64,000 bases of DNA from Paraburkholderia fungorum (GCF_902833645.1 NZ_CADFGE010000002.1:3158-67157), one strand, 5' to 3'; numbered from the stretch's first letter, positions 25,555 through 35,521 are shown. Made by a program: numbers and translations. Notes: a model not told the origin generated them from the letters alone.

Positions 25555-25923
25555 TCAACCCCCACCGCCGCCTTGCGTGCCGAGTGTCAGCTTGTTGTTC
25601 ACCGATTTCACGCCTGCAACACCCTTGGCGACTTCCTCCGCCTGCGAAATCTGTGCGCTGTCGGGCACCGTGCCAGTGAGCGTCACCGCGCCGCCACGCG
25701 CGCGGACAAACACGTTCGACACATCAAAACCCTGGGCTTTCGACAAAGCCTTGCGTACGTCCAGACCCAGCTTGCGGTCCGCCTTCTTGACGGTTTTAGG
25801 GCTGGCAGCCGGGGCGGCCATGCTGTCGGAGGCCATTGCATCGCTCGCCTGGGCATAGGCGCTGGATGCCGTCGCCACACACAATGCGATGCCGAGTGCC
25901 TTCAATAGATTGACTGTTTTCAC
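25555..25923 (-). CDS. Exported BON-domain protein
   Basis: A 122-residue periplasmic protein with a signal peptide (VNLLKALGIALCVATASSAYAQA) and one BON domain near the C-terminus: GLDVRKALSKAQGFDVSNVFVRARGGAVTLTGTVPD, then EEVAKGVAGVKSVNNKL. The tail is Gly-rich. BON proteins bind phospholipid or other envelope components and are often induced by osmotic stress. The start is GTG 25923 with GGAG five bases upstream; the longer frame lacks a signal-peptide start. The 120 bases separating it from the preceding gene hold nothing recognised. Confidence 0.8.
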   Translation of the reverse strand: MKTVNLLKALGIALCVATASSAYAQASDAMASDSMAAPAASPKTVKKADRKLGLDVRKALSKAQGFDVSNVFVRARGGAVTLTGTVPDSAQISQAEEVAKGVAGVKSVNNKLTLGTQGGGGG

Positions 25924-26158
25924 GTTTTCTCCATTCCTCGAAAAGTTGATGTCGCATCGTTGCATGCAAAAAACACGCGCCTGCAAGCGCTTTTCCGCCT
26001 GCACGGAGCTCCCTGTCTTGTAGAAGAGTGACGTCGTGAAGCTTCCAGCGCGTTTAAACAATACTCCAGCAAACGCGCAAGTGCTGAAAAAACTCACCCT
26101 GCCGCCCGTTGCCGGTTGCCCTATCATGGCGGCTTCGATCATCAAAGGCGCACCGCAG

Positions 26159-27418
26159 ATGTCCGATGGCGCACAGCAACGATTGCACGAAACACGCACG
26201 GAACCCACCAGATCGTCGATCGATTACGGCTTGTGGGCATTGACCTTCAGCTACGTGCTCAGTCAATTTTTCCGCAGCTACATCGCCGTGATTGCCACTC
26301 AACTGATCGGCGATTTTCATTTCTCGCCGCAAATGTTCGGCTGGTTCGCGGGTTCGTTCTTTCTCGTGTTCGCCATCGCGCAACTGCCGGTCGGTCTGAT
26401 GTTCGACCGCTACGGCGTGCGCGGACCCACCGCGTTTCTGATGGCTATCGGCGCCGCCTGTGCCGGCGTCCTTTCGATCACAACGAGCGCAACCGTGGCG
26501 CTTGTCGCGCAAGCCGGCATCGGGCTGGGTTGCGCGCCCATCTTCATGGGACTGCTCAATTACGTGCTGCGTAGCGGCCACGGCACGCGCAATGTGCGCG
26601 CGGTCACGACGGCGAGTGCGATCGGCATGGCGGGGGCCTTGCTGGCCGCGTTTCCGCTGAGCCGGGCAACGGCCAGCTTCGGCTGGCGTCCGGTCATGGT
26701 CACAGCCGCGCTCGCCATGCTTTGCGCAACGCTGGGCGTCGTGGGCGTCGTGCAGCGGCGCGATGCCGTCGAGCATGAGCGAAGCCTCGCTGCATCGCAA
26801 CATGCGGCCGGCGCGGTGAGGCGGTACACGGGTTTCTGGACCTTGATGCCCGCCTGCCTCGCGCTCTCGGTCGGCAGCACGTTTCGCACGTCGTGGGGCG
26901 GACCGTATCTTGCCGACGTCTACGGCTTCGATGTCATTGCGCGCGGCAATGCGATGACCGTCACCAGCGTGATCGGAATCGCCGCGTCGTTTGGCATCCC
27001 GCTTGCCGTGCGCTTCTGCGCGCCCAAGCTGATCTCGTTGCTGTGGCTGATCGGCGGCGTGCTGGCGGCACTCGTGCTTGCGCTCGTTCCGGACGGCAAC
27101 TGGGTACTCAGCGTCGCGTTGATCTGTGTGTTGTTCTCGGTCGGCTCGATCCATCCGCTCGTGATGTCGCAAGCGCGTGCCATCGTCGCGCCGCGCCGGC
27201 TCGGGCTAGGCCTGGGGCTGCTCAATAGCCTGGTTTTTCTCGGCGTGGCGCTAACCAGCAGTTGTTTCGGCTGGATCGCGGGCGCCGCAAAGCGAGCGCA
27301 TCTATCGGACGCGGGAATCTACTCGGCGCTGTTCGCCGTGACTGTCGTGCCGCTTGCGATCGGCGCGATCGTCTATTTCTTCAGCCCGGTGGTGGCTGCG
27401 CCGAAAGAAGAGGCCTGA
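26159..27418 (+). CDS. MFS transporter
   Basis: A 419-residue major facilitator carrier with twelve predicted helices. The loop 2-3 signature is GLMFDRYGVRGPTAF, and FRSYIAVIATQLIGDFHFSPQMFGWFAGSFFLVFAIAQLPVG covers helices 1-2. The overall look is that of the NNP/OPA-like or metabolite:H+ symporters, and no substrate can be assigned. The start MSDGAQQR follows AAAGG; an upstream in-frame Met at 26126 is possible. Divergent from the BON gene; the IclR gene follows about 100 bases later. Confidence 0.8.
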   Translation: MSDGAQQRLHETRTEPTRSSIDYGLWALTFSYVLSQFFRSYIAVIATQLIGDFHFSPQMFGWFAGSFFLVFAIAQLPVGLMFDRYGVRGPTAFLMAIGAACAGVLSITTSATVALVAQAGIGLGCAPIFMGLLNYVLRSGHGTRNVRAVTTASAIGMAGALLAAFPLSRATASFGWRPVMVTAALAMLCATLGVVGVVQRRDAVEHERSLAASQHAAGAVRRYTGFWTLMPACLALSVGSTFRTSWGGPYLADVYGFDVIARGNAMTVTSVIGIAASFGIPLAVRFCAPKLISLLWLIGGVLAALVLALVPDGNWVLSVALICVLFSVGSIHPLVMSQARAIVAPRRLGLGLGLLNSLVFLGVALTSSCFGWIAGAAKRAHLSDAGIYSALFAVTVVPLAIGAIVYFFSPVVAAPKEEA

Positions 27419-27520
27419 GCGGCGGCTTGCGTTTGTCTATAATTCCGCAGCCGGATCACTCGCGATCCGGGCCACGGTTTGTCTTTCAGATGGTGCCGTT
27501 TCGCAGGAGCGCGTTTCATT

Positions 27521-28411
27521 TTGAGCAAAACCAGGCAGAGCCCAATCGATAATCCGGCCGAGAATCTGCGCGCCGGCGACACTGCATCGCCCGCGGCATC
27601 CGCGAGGACAAGTTCAGTCCTCGCAAGCCGGACAGCACACGAGGCGCATAAGGACGACCGGCATTTCGTCACGGCGCTCGCGCGCGGACTCGAAGTGCTG
27701 GCGTGTTTCCGCTCGGGCGACAAGTCACTGAGCAATCAGGAGCTCGCCTTGCGTTGCAAGCTGCCGAAATCGACGGTCTCGCGCCTCACTCACACGCTGA
27801 CACTGCTCGGCTATCTGATTCATCTGAAAGAGAGCGGTAAATATAGGCTTGGCACGGCCTCGCTTGCGTTGGGCAGTGCGATGCTGGCGCGGCTCGATGT
27901 GCGCAAGATTGCGCGGCCGGTGATGCAGGAATTGGCGGAGACCATCGGCGCGAGCGTGTCGTTGGGTACGCGCGATCGCCTCTCGATGATCTACGTGGAA
28001 AATTGCCGGGGCTCGGTAGCGCTCGCATTGACCCTGGAAGTCGGTTCGCGTATTCCGGTCGCCACGTCGGCGATTGGCCGTGCATGGCTTGCGGCGATTC
28101 CTGAACACGACCGTCTCAGCTTCATGGAGCAGGTGCGTGAGCTCGATCATGTGGCGTGGCCGAAAACCCGCCGCGGCATCGAGAATGCGCTCGAAGACTA
28201 CCGCACGCTCGGCGTCACGACTTCGTTTGGCGACTGGCAGAAAGACGTGAACGGCATCGCGCGCGCTTTCCAGCCGGGCGGAGAATTGCCGATCATGGCA
28301 ATCAATGTCGGCGGCCCCTCATTCAGGCTCTCGAAAGAATTCCTGCTCGAGGAGGTGCGCCCACGCCTGATCGACGTGGTGACGCAACTGGAAAGCGCAC
28401 TGTCGCATTGA
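27521..28411 (+). CDS. IclR-family transcriptional regulator
   Basis: A 296-residue IclR-type regulator. The N-terminal winged helix (FVTALARGLEVLACFRSGDKSLSNQELALRC and LPKSTVSRLTHTLTLLGYL) is followed by the effector-binding domain (ASVSLGTRDRLSMIYVENCRG and RIPVATSAIGRAWLAA), which matches aromatic- or acid-responsive IclR proteins. A TTG start at 27521 with AGGAG at 27505-27509 is preferred. TATAAT at 27438-27443 is a good -10, followed by a CCGGATC/GATCCGG inverted repeat (27451-27470). It is convergent with an acyl-CoA dehydrogenase and is the best candidate to bind the TCTGCAWTGCAGA palindromes at 30-43 kb. Confidence 0.88.
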   Translation: MSKTRQSPIDNPAENLRAGDTASPAASARTSSVLASRTAHEAHKDDRHFVTALARGLEVLACFRSGDKSLSNQELALRCKLPKSTVSRLTHTLTLLGYLIHLKESGKYRLGTASLALGSAMLARLDVRKIARPVMQELAETIGASVSLGTRDRLSMIYVENCRGSVALALTLEVGSRIPVATSAIGRAWLAAIPEHDRLSFMEQVRELDHVAWPKTRRGIENALEDYRTLGVTTSFGDWQKDVNGIARAFQPGGELPIMAINVGGPSFRLSKEFLLEEVRPRLIDVVTQLESALSH

Positions 28412-28425
28412 GCAGGCGAGGGCGT

Positions 28426-30237
28426 TCAGAACCACTGCGGCGCCATGCTGAGCGTCGTATCGTCGAGATCGCGCAGTGTGGCAAGCATTAGCGACACGCG
28501 CGGCAATTCCCAACGGAAGAACCACTGGCACGCATGCAGCTTGCCGCGATAGAAGTCGCCGTCAGCCTGGTTCTTCGCTTCAGCTTCAGGTAAGGCTGCG
28601 CTCGCAACGAGCGCCTGGCGCAACCAGGTCCAAGCAAGCACGATATGACCGAACGCTTCGAGAAAAGCGTTTGCGTTGGCAAGCGCGCGTTCGCTTTCGC
28701 TTGCCAGGGTGGGCAGTAACGCTTCGACGGTGCCGGTCAATTCGCTCCATGCGTTGGCGAGTGAATCCGCGTGCGCTTGCAGCGCCGGATGAACGCGCGC
28801 CGCCTCGATGCTGCGCTGTATTTCACGCCCCAGCAGTGCGAGCGCCGCGCCTTGTTTCATCACGACTTTGCGGCCGAGCAGATCGAGCGCCTGGATGCCA
28901 TGCGTGCCTTCATGAATCATGTTCAGGCGGTTGTCGCGGTAGAACTGTTCGACCGGATATTCGCGCGTATAGCCATAACCGCCGTGAATCTGGATCGCCA
29001 GGCTATTCGCCTCGAGGCACCACTGCGAGGGCCACGACTTCACGATCGGCGTCAGCAGATCGAGCAGCAGGCCCGCTTCGGCGCGCGCGGTGTCGCTCTC
29101 GCCGGTGTTCTGTTCGTCGACGAGGCGCGCCGCGTACAGGCACAGCGCGTAGGCACCTTCCACATACGCTTTTTGGGCAAGCAGCATGCGGCGCACGTCG
29201 GCATGTTCGATCAGCGGCAATTGCGGATCGAGCGGGTTCTTGTTGTCCGGGCGCCGTCCTTGCGGCCGTTCGCGGGCGTAATCGAGCGAGGCCAGGTAGC
29301 CGCGATAGCCGAGCATGACCGCGCCGAGGCCGACGCCGATGCGCGCCTCGTTCATCATGTGGAACATATACGCCAAACCATGATGCGGTTCGCCCACCAG
29401 TTCGCCGATGCATTCGCCGCGTTCGCCGAACGACAGCATCGTCGACGTGGTGCCGCGCCAACCCATCTTGTGAATCAGCCCCGCCAGCGCGACGTCGTTG
29501 CGCGCGCCGAGGTTGCCGTCGTCATTCACGTGGAATTTCGGCACCGTGAAGAGCGAGATGCCTTTGACGCCCGGCGGCCCGCCAGGAATGCGCGCCAACA
29601 CCAGGTGGACGATGTTCTCGCTCAGTTCGTGATCGCCGCCCGAAATAAAAATCTTGTTGCCGCGGATCGAATAGGTACCGTCTTCATTGGGCACCGCACT
29701 CGTGACGAGGTCCGACAGGCTCGAGCCTGCTTGCGGCTCGGTCAGCGCCATCGTGCCGAACGCGCGGCCCTCCAGTAATGCCTGCAGATACTTGCGCTTT
29801 TGCGCCGCGCTGCCAAAACGTTCGATCACGTTGGCATTCGCCGTGGTCAGCATCGCGTAAGCCGAGGTGGCGATGTTGGCGCTCTTGAAGAGCGACAGGC
29901 ACGCAAAGGAAATCACCGCGGGCAACTGCATGCCGCCCCATTCGTAATCCTTGCCGGCGGCAAGAAAACCTGCGCCGCGCAATGCATCGAGCGCTTCCTT
30001 CACCGCGGCGGGAATCGTCACGCGCTGACCGTCGAATTGCGGTTCGTGTTCGTCGCAGAGGCGGTTGTGCGGCGCGAATTTTTCGGTGGCGACCGCGTGC
30101 GCTGTTTCGAGCGCCGCGTTGAAGGTCTCGCGGCTATGGTCGGCATGGCGCGCGCGCTGCGTGAGCGTCTCGGCCTCGAGCACTTCGAATAGCTGGAACT
30201 CCAGATCACGCGAGTTGATGATCAGCGCATCTTGCAT
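28426..30237 (-). CDS. Acyl-CoA dehydrogenase with C-terminal extension (DmdC/FadE-like)
   Basis: A 603-residue FAD-dependent acyl-CoA dehydrogenase. The FAD/substrate domain holds FGTMALTEPQAGSSLSDL and IRGNKIFISGGDHELSEN. The catalytic-base region is QFYRDNRLNMIHEGTHGIQALDLLGRK (Glu in HEGT). The C-terminal part of about 130 residues is the extra domain of 3-methylmercaptopropionyl-CoA dehydrogenase-type enzymes. It oxidises an acyl-CoA to the 2-enoyl-CoA, passing electrons to ETF. It lies between the IclR gene and the divergent SDR operon. The exact chain substrate is unknown. Confidence 0.88.
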   Translation of the reverse strand: MQDALIINSRDLEFQLFEVLEAETLTQRARHADHSRETFNAALETAHAVATEKFAPHNRLCDEHEPQFDGQRVTIPAAVKEALDALRGAGFLAAGKDYEWGGMQLPAVISFACLSLFKSANIATSAYAMLTTANANVIERFGSAAQKRKYLQALLEGRAFGTMALTEPQAGSSLSDLVTSAVPNEDGTYSIRGNKIFISGGDHELSENIVHLVLARIPGGPPGVKGISLFTVPKFHVNDDGNLGARNDVALAGLIHKMGWRGTTSTMLSFGERGECIGELVGEPHHGLAYMFHMMNEARIGVGLGAVMLGYRGYLASLDYARERPQGRRPDNKNPLDPQLPLIEHADVRRMLLAQKAYVEGAYALCLYAARLVDEQNTGESDTARAEAGLLLDLLTPIVKSWPSQWCLEANSLAIQIHGGYGYTREYPVEQFYRDNRLNMIHEGTHGIQALDLLGRKVVMKQGAALALLGREIQRSIEAARVHPALQAHADSLANAWSELTGTVEALLPTLASESERALANANAFLEAFGHIVLAWTWLRQALVASAALPEAEAKNQADGDFYRGKLHACQWFFRWELPRVSLMLATLRDLDDTTLSMAPQWF

Positions 30238-30417
30238 GGGAGAAGACCCGTCCAGAAGTGAGCCGCTATGCAGAACAACTACGCCGCACGCGTGTCGGCA
30301 CGCACGGCTCGCATGGGCGCGGCTCGATTGAAAAGTGCGGTATTCGGGTAAGTCCCGATGATCCGCCCATCGGCGATGCGTGTCAGTTTAAAGCAAAAGT
30401 GAATGAGCGTGCTTTTA

Positions 30418-30446
30418 TTTACACGGTGAATTTCGGCACGTATGAT
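30418..30446 (+). promoter_or_regulatory. Promoter of the SDR/acyl-CoA operon
   Basis: TTTACA (30418-30423) and TATGAT (30441-30446) with exactly 17 bases between them make a strong sigma-70 match. Transcription would start near 30453, so the palindrome at 30470-30482 lies at about +17 to +29, where a bound protein would block elongation. Confidence 0.6.
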
Positions 30447-30469
30447 GGTTGAAAAATCTGGAATGAAAG

Positions 30470-30482
30470 TCTGCATTGCAGA
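30470..30482. promoter_or_regulatory. Palindromic operator copy 1 (SDR operon)
   Basis: TCTGCATTGCAGA, a perfect odd-centred palindrome, ends seven bases before the GGAGGAG of the SDR gene. The same core recurs at 40368, 40564, 42916 and 43052, always between genes. Confidence 0.6.
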
Positions 30483-30502
30483 ACAACTGGAGGAGCGGCG
30501 TA

Positions 30503-31276
30503 ATGTCTGTGAAAGACCTGTTTCAACTGGACGGCAAGGTTGCACTGATCACCGGCGGCTCTCGCGGGCTGGGCCTGCAAATGGCCGAAGCGCTGGGGGA
30601 AATGGGTTGCCGTGTGGCGATCACCGCGCGCAAGGCCGACGAACTCGCCGAGGCGAAAACGCATCTGCAAAGCCTTGGAATCGAGGTGCAGACGCTGGTC
30701 AACGACCTGCAGCGCTTCGAGGGCATCCCCGGCCTCGTGGATGAAGTGATCGGCGCGCACGGCCACATCGACATTCTCGTGAACAACGCGGGCGCGACAT
30801 GGGGCGCACCGGCTGAGGACTATCCGGACGAAGCGTGGCACAAGGTGATGAACCTGAATGTCCATGCGCCGTTTTTCGTCGCTCGTGAAGTGGGCAAGCG
30901 CAGCATGATCCCGCGCCGCGCCGGCAAGGTCATCAACATCGCTTCGGTGGCGGGCCTGAAAGGCTCGCCACCCGGCATGAACACGATTGCGTACAACACG
31001 TCCAAGGCCGCGGCGATCAACTTCACGCGGGCGCTCGCGGCGGAATGGGGCAAGTACAACATCAACGTCAACGCGATCTGCCCGGGATTCTTCCCCTCGA
31101 AAATGTCGGCAGGACTGCTCGACAAACTCGAAGGCGCCATCGTGGCGCGCACACCGTTGCAGCGCCTCGGCGGCGACGAAGACCTCAAAGGCCCGGTCGT
31201 GTTCCTCGCGAGCGAGGCGTCGCGTCACATCACAGGCCAGTATTTCGCGGTGGACGGCGGCTCGATCATCGTCTGA
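30503..31276 (+). CDS. SDR-family oxidoreductase (3-hydroxyacyl-CoA dehydrogenase-like)
   Basis: A 257-residue classical short-chain dehydrogenase. The cofactor motif is TGGSRGLGLQMAEALG, then NNAGATWG. The catalytic Ser lies in INIASVAGL and the Tyr/Lys in YNTSKAA. The end contains ITGQYFAVDGGS. The Arg-Lys after the second strand (TARKADEL) favours NADP(H), although the enzyme may act oxidatively on a 3-hydroxyacyl-CoA. GGAGGAG seven bases before ATG 30503 fixes the start. First gene of a plus-strand run (SDR, acyl-CoA dehydrogenase, CoA ligase, SDR), behind a strong promoter and one operator palindrome. Confidence 0.86.
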   Translation: MSVKDLFQLDGKVALITGGSRGLGLQMAEALGEMGCRVAITARKADELAEAKTHLQSLGIEVQTLVNDLQRFEGIPGLVDEVIGAHGHIDILVNNAGATWGAPAEDYPDEAWHKVMNLNVHAPFFVAREVGKRSMIPRRAGKVINIASVAGLKGSPPGMNTIAYNTSKAAAINFTRALAAEWGKYNINVNAICPGFFPSKMSAGLLDKLEGAIVARTPLQRLGGDEDLKGPVVFLASEASRHITGQYFAVDGGSIIV

Positions 31277-31373
31277 CTCATGGTCTAACGGAGCGGTTCC
31301 GAGGCACTGCGCGTGGGTTCAGGCGCGCCGGGCCCACGCACACAACAGCTTTGCATGAGACGGGAGACGCCGC

Positions 31374-32600
31374 ATGGATTTTCAGCACTCGGACAAAGTC
31401 AGGAATTTGCAGCAGCGCCTGAACGCTTTCATGGACGAATACGTGTATCCGGCCGAGGCGGTTTTCGACGCGCAGATGGACGCCGCGCGTGAATCCGGCA
31501 ACCGTTGGCAGCCCGCGCCGGTGATCGAGGATCTGAAAAAGAAAGCGAAGGCCGTGGGTTTGTGGAACCTGTTTCTGCCCGAGTCGAAATACGGCGCCGG
31601 GCTCACCAACCTGGAATACGCGCCGCTGTGCGAAATCATGGGGCGCTCGCATATCGGTGCGGAGCCGTTCAACTGCTCCGCGCCCGACACCGGCAACATG
31701 GAAACGCTGGTGCGTTACGCCACGCCCGAGCAGCAGGAGCAATGGTTGTTGCCGTTGCTCGACGGCACGATTCGCTCGGCCTTTGCGATGACGGAACCGG
31801 AAGTCGCTTCGTCGGACGCGACCAATATCGAAGCGCGTATCGAGCGCGACGGCGGCGACTACGTCCTGAACGGCCGCAAATGGTGGACCTCGGGCGCCAA
31901 CGATCCGCGCTGCAAGGTGCTGATCTTCATGGGCAAGTCGAATCCGGATCACCCGAACCGGCATCACCAGCAGTCGATGATCCTCGTACCGATCGACACG
32001 CCGGGCGTGAAAGTGCTGCGCCATCTACCAGTATTCGGCTATGACGACGCTCCGCACGGCCACGCTGAAATCGCTTTTGAAAACGTCCGGGTACCGGCCG
32101 GCAACATGCTGCTCGGCGAGGGGCGCGGCTTCGAGATCGCGCAGGGGCGGCTCGGGCCGGGCCGCATCCATCACTGCATGCGCCTGATCGGGCGCGCCGA
32201 ACGCGCACTCGAGGCGATGTGCCGCCGCTCGCTCGAACGCGTGGCGTTTGGCCGCCCGATCGCCGACCAGGGGGTGACGCGCGAGCGGATCGCGAACGCC
32301 CGCATCATGATCGATCAGACGCGTTTTCTGGTGCTGAACGCGGCGCACAAGATGGATACGGTCGGCAACAAGGACGCGCGCCAGGAAATCGCGATGATCA
32401 AGGTGGCCGCACCGGCCATGGCGTGCCAGGTGATCGACTGGGCCATGCAGGTGCACGGCGGCGGCGCGGTCAGCGACGACTTCGGCCTCGCACGCGCATA
32501 CGCGAACTCGCGCACGCTGCGGTTTGCGGACGGCCCCGACGAAGTACACCGCAATGCGATCGCGAAGATGGAGCTTGGACGTCACCTGGGGCGTTTGTGA
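31374..32600 (+). CDS. Acyl-CoA dehydrogenase (ACAD10/11-like)
   Basis: A 408-residue acyl-CoA dehydrogenase. [39 protein letters not shown], in parts, forms the flavin-binding middle domain. [23 protein letters not shown] is the C-terminal helical domain, and [23 protein letters not shown] ends the chain. It has Asp in DGPDEVH, where the catalytic Glu of classical members is usually placed in -EGT-. The resemblance is to the ACAD10/ACAD11 branch, which handles hydroxylated or branched acyl-CoAs. GGGAG precedes ATG 31374. It sits 97 bases after the SDR gene, in the same operon. Confidence 0.87.
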   Translation: MDFQHSDKVRNLQQRLNAFMDEYVYPAEAVFDAQMDAARESGNRWQPAPVIEDLKKKAKAVGLWNLFLPESKYGAGLTNLEYAPLCEIMGRSHIGAEPFNCSAPDTGNMETLVRYATPEQQEQWLLPLLDGTIRSAFAMTEPEVASSDATNIEARIERDGGDYVLNGRKWWTSGANDPRCKVLIFMGKSNPDHPNRHHQQSMILVPIDTPGVKVLRHLPVFGYDDAPHGHAEIAFENVRVPAGNMLLGEGRGFEIAQGRLGPGRIHHCMRLIGRAERALEAMCRRSLERVAFGRPIADQGVTRERIANARIMIDQTRFLVLNAAHKMDTVGNKDARQEIAMIKVAAPAMACQVIDWAMQVHGGGAVSDDFGLARAYANSRTLRFADGPDEVHRNAIAKMELGRHLGRL

Positions 32601-32721
32601 AGCCGCCGGCGGCCACCTCTGATTCACCGGATTCATCAGTTGGCCGCATCCGCCATGCGGCGGATGTGAACGAAGCGCGTGCCCAGTGCAACGCGCACAG
32701 ACAGTCAGGCAGGAGACGCCT

Positions 32722-34428
32722 ATGAACGAACGCCATTATCCGCATTGGCCGCCGCACGTGCCAAAGCATCTGACGCTGCCCGAAACCAATATCTTCTATA
32801 ACGCCGAGGTGTCGGCGGCGCGCTATCCCAATAAGCCGTTCATCATCTTCTATGACACGCCGGTCACGTTCGCCGCGTTCAAGGACGAAGCCGAGCGGAT
32901 TGCGGGATTTCTGCAACAGGAGTGCCACGTCAAGGCCGGCGACCGCGTGCTGCTCTATATGCAGAATAGCCCGCAATGGATCATCGCCTACTACGGCATC
33001 CTGCGCGCAAACGCCGTCGTGGTGCCGGTCAACCCGATGAATATGAGCGGCGAACTGGCGCATTACGTCGAGGATAGCGGCGCGACTACGATCATTGCAC
33101 CGCAATGCCTGTTCGCGAACGTCGCGCCGCTGATCGGCACTGGCCCGGGGCGCGGCATCGAGCATGCGATCGTCGCAACCTATAGCGACTACGTGAAGGG
33201 GCCATCGTCGATTCCCGTGCCGGAACTGGTGGCGGCGCCGCGCAAGACCTTCGATATGCCGGGCGTCACGCCGTGGCGCGAGGTGCTCGAAAAACATCTC
33301 GCGCCGGGCCCGCTCACCACAGGTCCAGATGATCTGTGCGTGATGCCTTACACCTCCGGCACCACCGGTAAGCCAAAGGGCTGCATGCACACGCACCGCA
33401 GCGTGATGAGCACGCTGCTGGGCGGTTGCGTGTGGTTCTCGGCGCCCTCGGACGGTGTGTATCTCTCGGTATTGCCGTTGTTTCATGTGACCGGCATGCA
33501 AGGCGGCATGAACAGCGCCGTGTTCTCCGGGGCAACCATCGTTATATTGCCTCGCTGGGATCGGGAAGCGGCGGCGCTATGCATGCAGAAATATCGCGTG
33601 AGCGCGTGGCAGTCGATCACGGCGATGATGGTCGATTTTCTGTCCAACCCAAAACTGGACGAATACGATCTGTCGAGTCTGACAGGCGCGCGCGGCGGTG
33701 GTGCCGCGATGCCGGAGGCCATCGCCAGAAAGCTCAAGTCACTGACGGGGCTCGATTACGTCGAAGGCTATGGCATGTCCGAGACGATCGCCGGCACGCA
33801 CATCAATCCGCCGCATCGGCCCAAGCCGCAGTGTCTGGGTATTCCGGTGTTCGACGTGGACTCGCGCGTGATCGATCCGGTCACGCTGCAGGAACTCCCG
33901 CAAGGCGAAACCGGCGAGATCATCGTGAGTGCGCCGCAGGTGATGCAAGGCTACTGGCGCAATCCCAAGGCGACAGACGAAGCGTTTATCCAACTCGACG
34001 GCAAGCGTTTTCTGCGCACCGGGGATCTCGGTCATATCGACGAGGACGGCTATTTCTTCATGACGGACCGCCTTAAACGGATGATCAACGCATCGGGCTA
34101 CAAGGTCTGGCCGGCTGAAGTCGAGGCGCTGATGTACCGGCATCCTGCGATTCACGAGGTGTGCGTGATCGGCGTGAAGGACGCGAAGCGCGGAGAAACC
34201 GTCAAGGCGCTGGTGGTGCCCGCCGCGGCGCATGCCGGTGCGATTAGCGAGCAGGAGATCGTCGACTGGGCGCACGAACAGATGGCGTCTTACAAGGCGC
34301 CGCGCATCGTCGAGTTCGTGACGTCGCTGCCCAAGTCGGGCAGCGGCAAGATTCTGTGGCGCAAGCTGCAGGAAGAGGATGCAGCGCGCACGGCGGCGGC
34401 CAGTCAGAGCGAAGGCGGCGCCCCATAG
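32722..34428 (+). CDS. AMP-forming acyl-CoA ligase
   Basis: A 568-residue member of the ANL superfamily. It activates a carboxylic acid to its CoA thioester with ATP, giving AMP and PPi. Motifs in order: P-loop YTSGTTGKPKGCMHTH, substrate-pocket segments LPLFHVTG and GARGGGAAMPEAI, A5 GYGMSET, A7/A8 LRTGDLGHIDEDGYFFMTDRLKRMI and the catalytic Lys in LPKSGSGKILWRKLQ. It is family-length. AGGAG seven bases before ATG 32722 sets the start. In the operon it would supply the CoA ester for the two acyl-CoA dehydrogenases. Substrate unknown: medium-chain, branched or aryl-alkanoic acids are all possible. Confidence 0.88.
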   Translation: MNERHYPHWPPHVPKHLTLPETNIFYNAEVSAARYPNKPFIIFYDTPVTFAAFKDEAERIAGFLQQECHVKAGDRVLLYMQNSPQWIIAYYGILRANAVVVPVNPMNMSGELAHYVEDSGATTIIAPQCLFANVAPLIGTGPGRGIEHAIVATYSDYVKGPSSIPVPELVAAPRKTFDMPGVTPWREVLEKHLAPGPLTTGPDDLCVMPYTSGTTGKPKGCMHTHRSVMSTLLGGCVWFSAPSDGVYLSVLPLFHVTGMQGGMNSAVFSGATIVILPRWDREAAALCMQKYRVSAWQSITAMMVDFLSNPKLDEYDLSSLTGARGGGAAMPEAIARKLKSLTGLDYVEGYGMSETIAGTHINPPHRPKPQCLGIPVFDVDSRVIDPVTLQELPQGETGEIIVSAPQVMQGYWRNPKATDEAFIQLDGKRFLRTGDLGHIDEDGYFFMTDRLKRMINASGYKVWPAEVEALMYRHPAIHEVCVIGVKDAKRGETVKALVVPAAAHAGAISEQEIVDWAHEQMASYKAPRIVEFVTSLPKSGSGKILWRKLQEEDAARTAAASQSEGGAP

Positions 34429-34499
34429 CGGTGACGGTACGGGAGGCGCATCGAACCACGATGTCTGACGGGGCATCGCAACTGGAAACGGGACAACGC

Positions 34500-35405
34500 A
34501 TGAACAATTTTGCAGGTAAGGTCGCGGTGATCACCGGTGCGGGCTCTGGATTTGGTCGGGAGTTTGCACGGCTCGGCACGAAACTGGGTATGCGCCTCGT
34601 ACTCGCCGACGTGCAGCAGGACGCACTCGACGAAACGTTCGCCGAAGTGAGCGCGGCCGGCGCGCAGGCGATCGCGCGCCGTGTCGACGTCGCGAAAGGC
34701 GAAGAGATCGACGCATTGGCGCGCGCCACGCTCGACGCTTACGGCGGCGTGCATCTGGTCTTCAACAACGCGGGCGTGGGCGGCAGCGGCGGCCTTGTGT
34801 GGGAGAACACCGAGCGCGACTGGCAATGGCTGCTGGGCGTCAACCTGTGGGGGGTGATTCATGGCGTGCGGGTTTTCACGCCCCTCATGCTGGAAGCGGC
34901 CAGACGCGATCCGGACTATCGCGGGCACATCGTCAATACCGCGTCGATGGCCGGCATGCTCAATCCGCCGATGATGGGCCCGTACAACGTGTCGAAGCAT
35001 GCGGTGGTGTCGCTGACCGAATCGCTGTATCAGGACCTTTCGCTGGTCACGCAGCAGGTGGCGTGTTCGGTGCTGTGCCCGTACTTTGTGCCGACGGGGA
35101 TTGCGAAGGCGCATCGCAACCGGCCGTCCGAACTCGCCAATGACACGCCGCCGACCTTATCGCAACGTGTGTCGCGTGTGATGAGCGAGAAGGCAGTGAG
35201 TTCGGGGAAGGTGAGCGCGCGGGAGGTCGCGGATATGGTGTTCAATGCGATCCGCGAAGAGCAGTTCTATATCTTTTCGCATCCGCACGCGTTAGCCGCT
35301 GTGAAAACGCGTGCCGAGGATATCGTCATGCCGCGTAATCCGACGGACCCGTTTGCGGAGCGGCCTGAAGTGCGCGCGCAGATTATCGAAGCGTTGAAAG
35401 GGTAG
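34500..35405 (+). CDS. SDR-family oxidoreductase
   Basis: A 301-residue short-chain dehydrogenase with TGAGSGFGREFA (cofactor), NNAGVGGSGG, catalytic Ser in NTASMAGM and Tyr/Lys in YNVSKHAV. The C-terminus of about 60 residues is longer than in the classical 250-residue enzymes and resembles SDR proteins found with acyl-CoA genes. The start MNNFAGK is chosen because the first beta-strand begins there; an in-frame ATG at 34461 (MSDGAS) is the alternative. Last gene of the acyl-CoA operon, 71 bases after the ligase and followed by a terminator. Confidence 0.85.
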   Translation: MNNFAGKVAVITGAGSGFGREFARLGTKLGMRLVLADVQQDALDETFAEVSAAGAQAIARRVDVAKGEEIDALARATLDAYGGVHLVFNNAGVGGSGGLVWENTERDWQWLLGVNLWGVIHGVRVFTPLMLEAARRDPDYRGHIVNTASMAGMLNPPMMGPYNVSKHAVVSLTESLYQDLSLVTQQVACSVLCPYFVPTGIAKAHRNRPSELANDTPPTLSQRVSRVMSEKAVSSGKVSAREVADMVFNAIREEQFYIFSHPHALAAVKTRAEDIVMPRNPTDPFAERPEVRAQIIEALKG

Positions 35406-35463
35406 CCGGGAGCCGGCGGACGCTTCGCAAGGAGGTCTCGGACACGCGAGGTTTCTAAAATTC

Positions 35464-35490
35464 AAGGCGCCGTGGAAATCACGGCGCCTT
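35464..35490. terminator. Bidirectional terminator
   Basis: A perfect 11-bp stem (AAGGCGCCGTG at 35464-35474 with CACGGCGCCTT at 35480-35490) has a 5-base loop and lies between the convergent SDR and substrate-binding-protein genes. A/T residues flank both sides, with AATTTTAG after the stem on the minus strand. Confidence 0.8.
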
Positions 35491-35521
35491 TCCTGAATCC
35501 TTCTCCGTTCCTATCGCGTCA

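Noticed and set aside
27451..27470. CCGGATC-N6-GATCCGG hairpin between the MFS and IclR genes as a terminator
   Set aside because: There is no T tract after it, and it lies just downstream of a TATAAT element. It could be an operator or 5' hairpin, so it was not called as a terminator.
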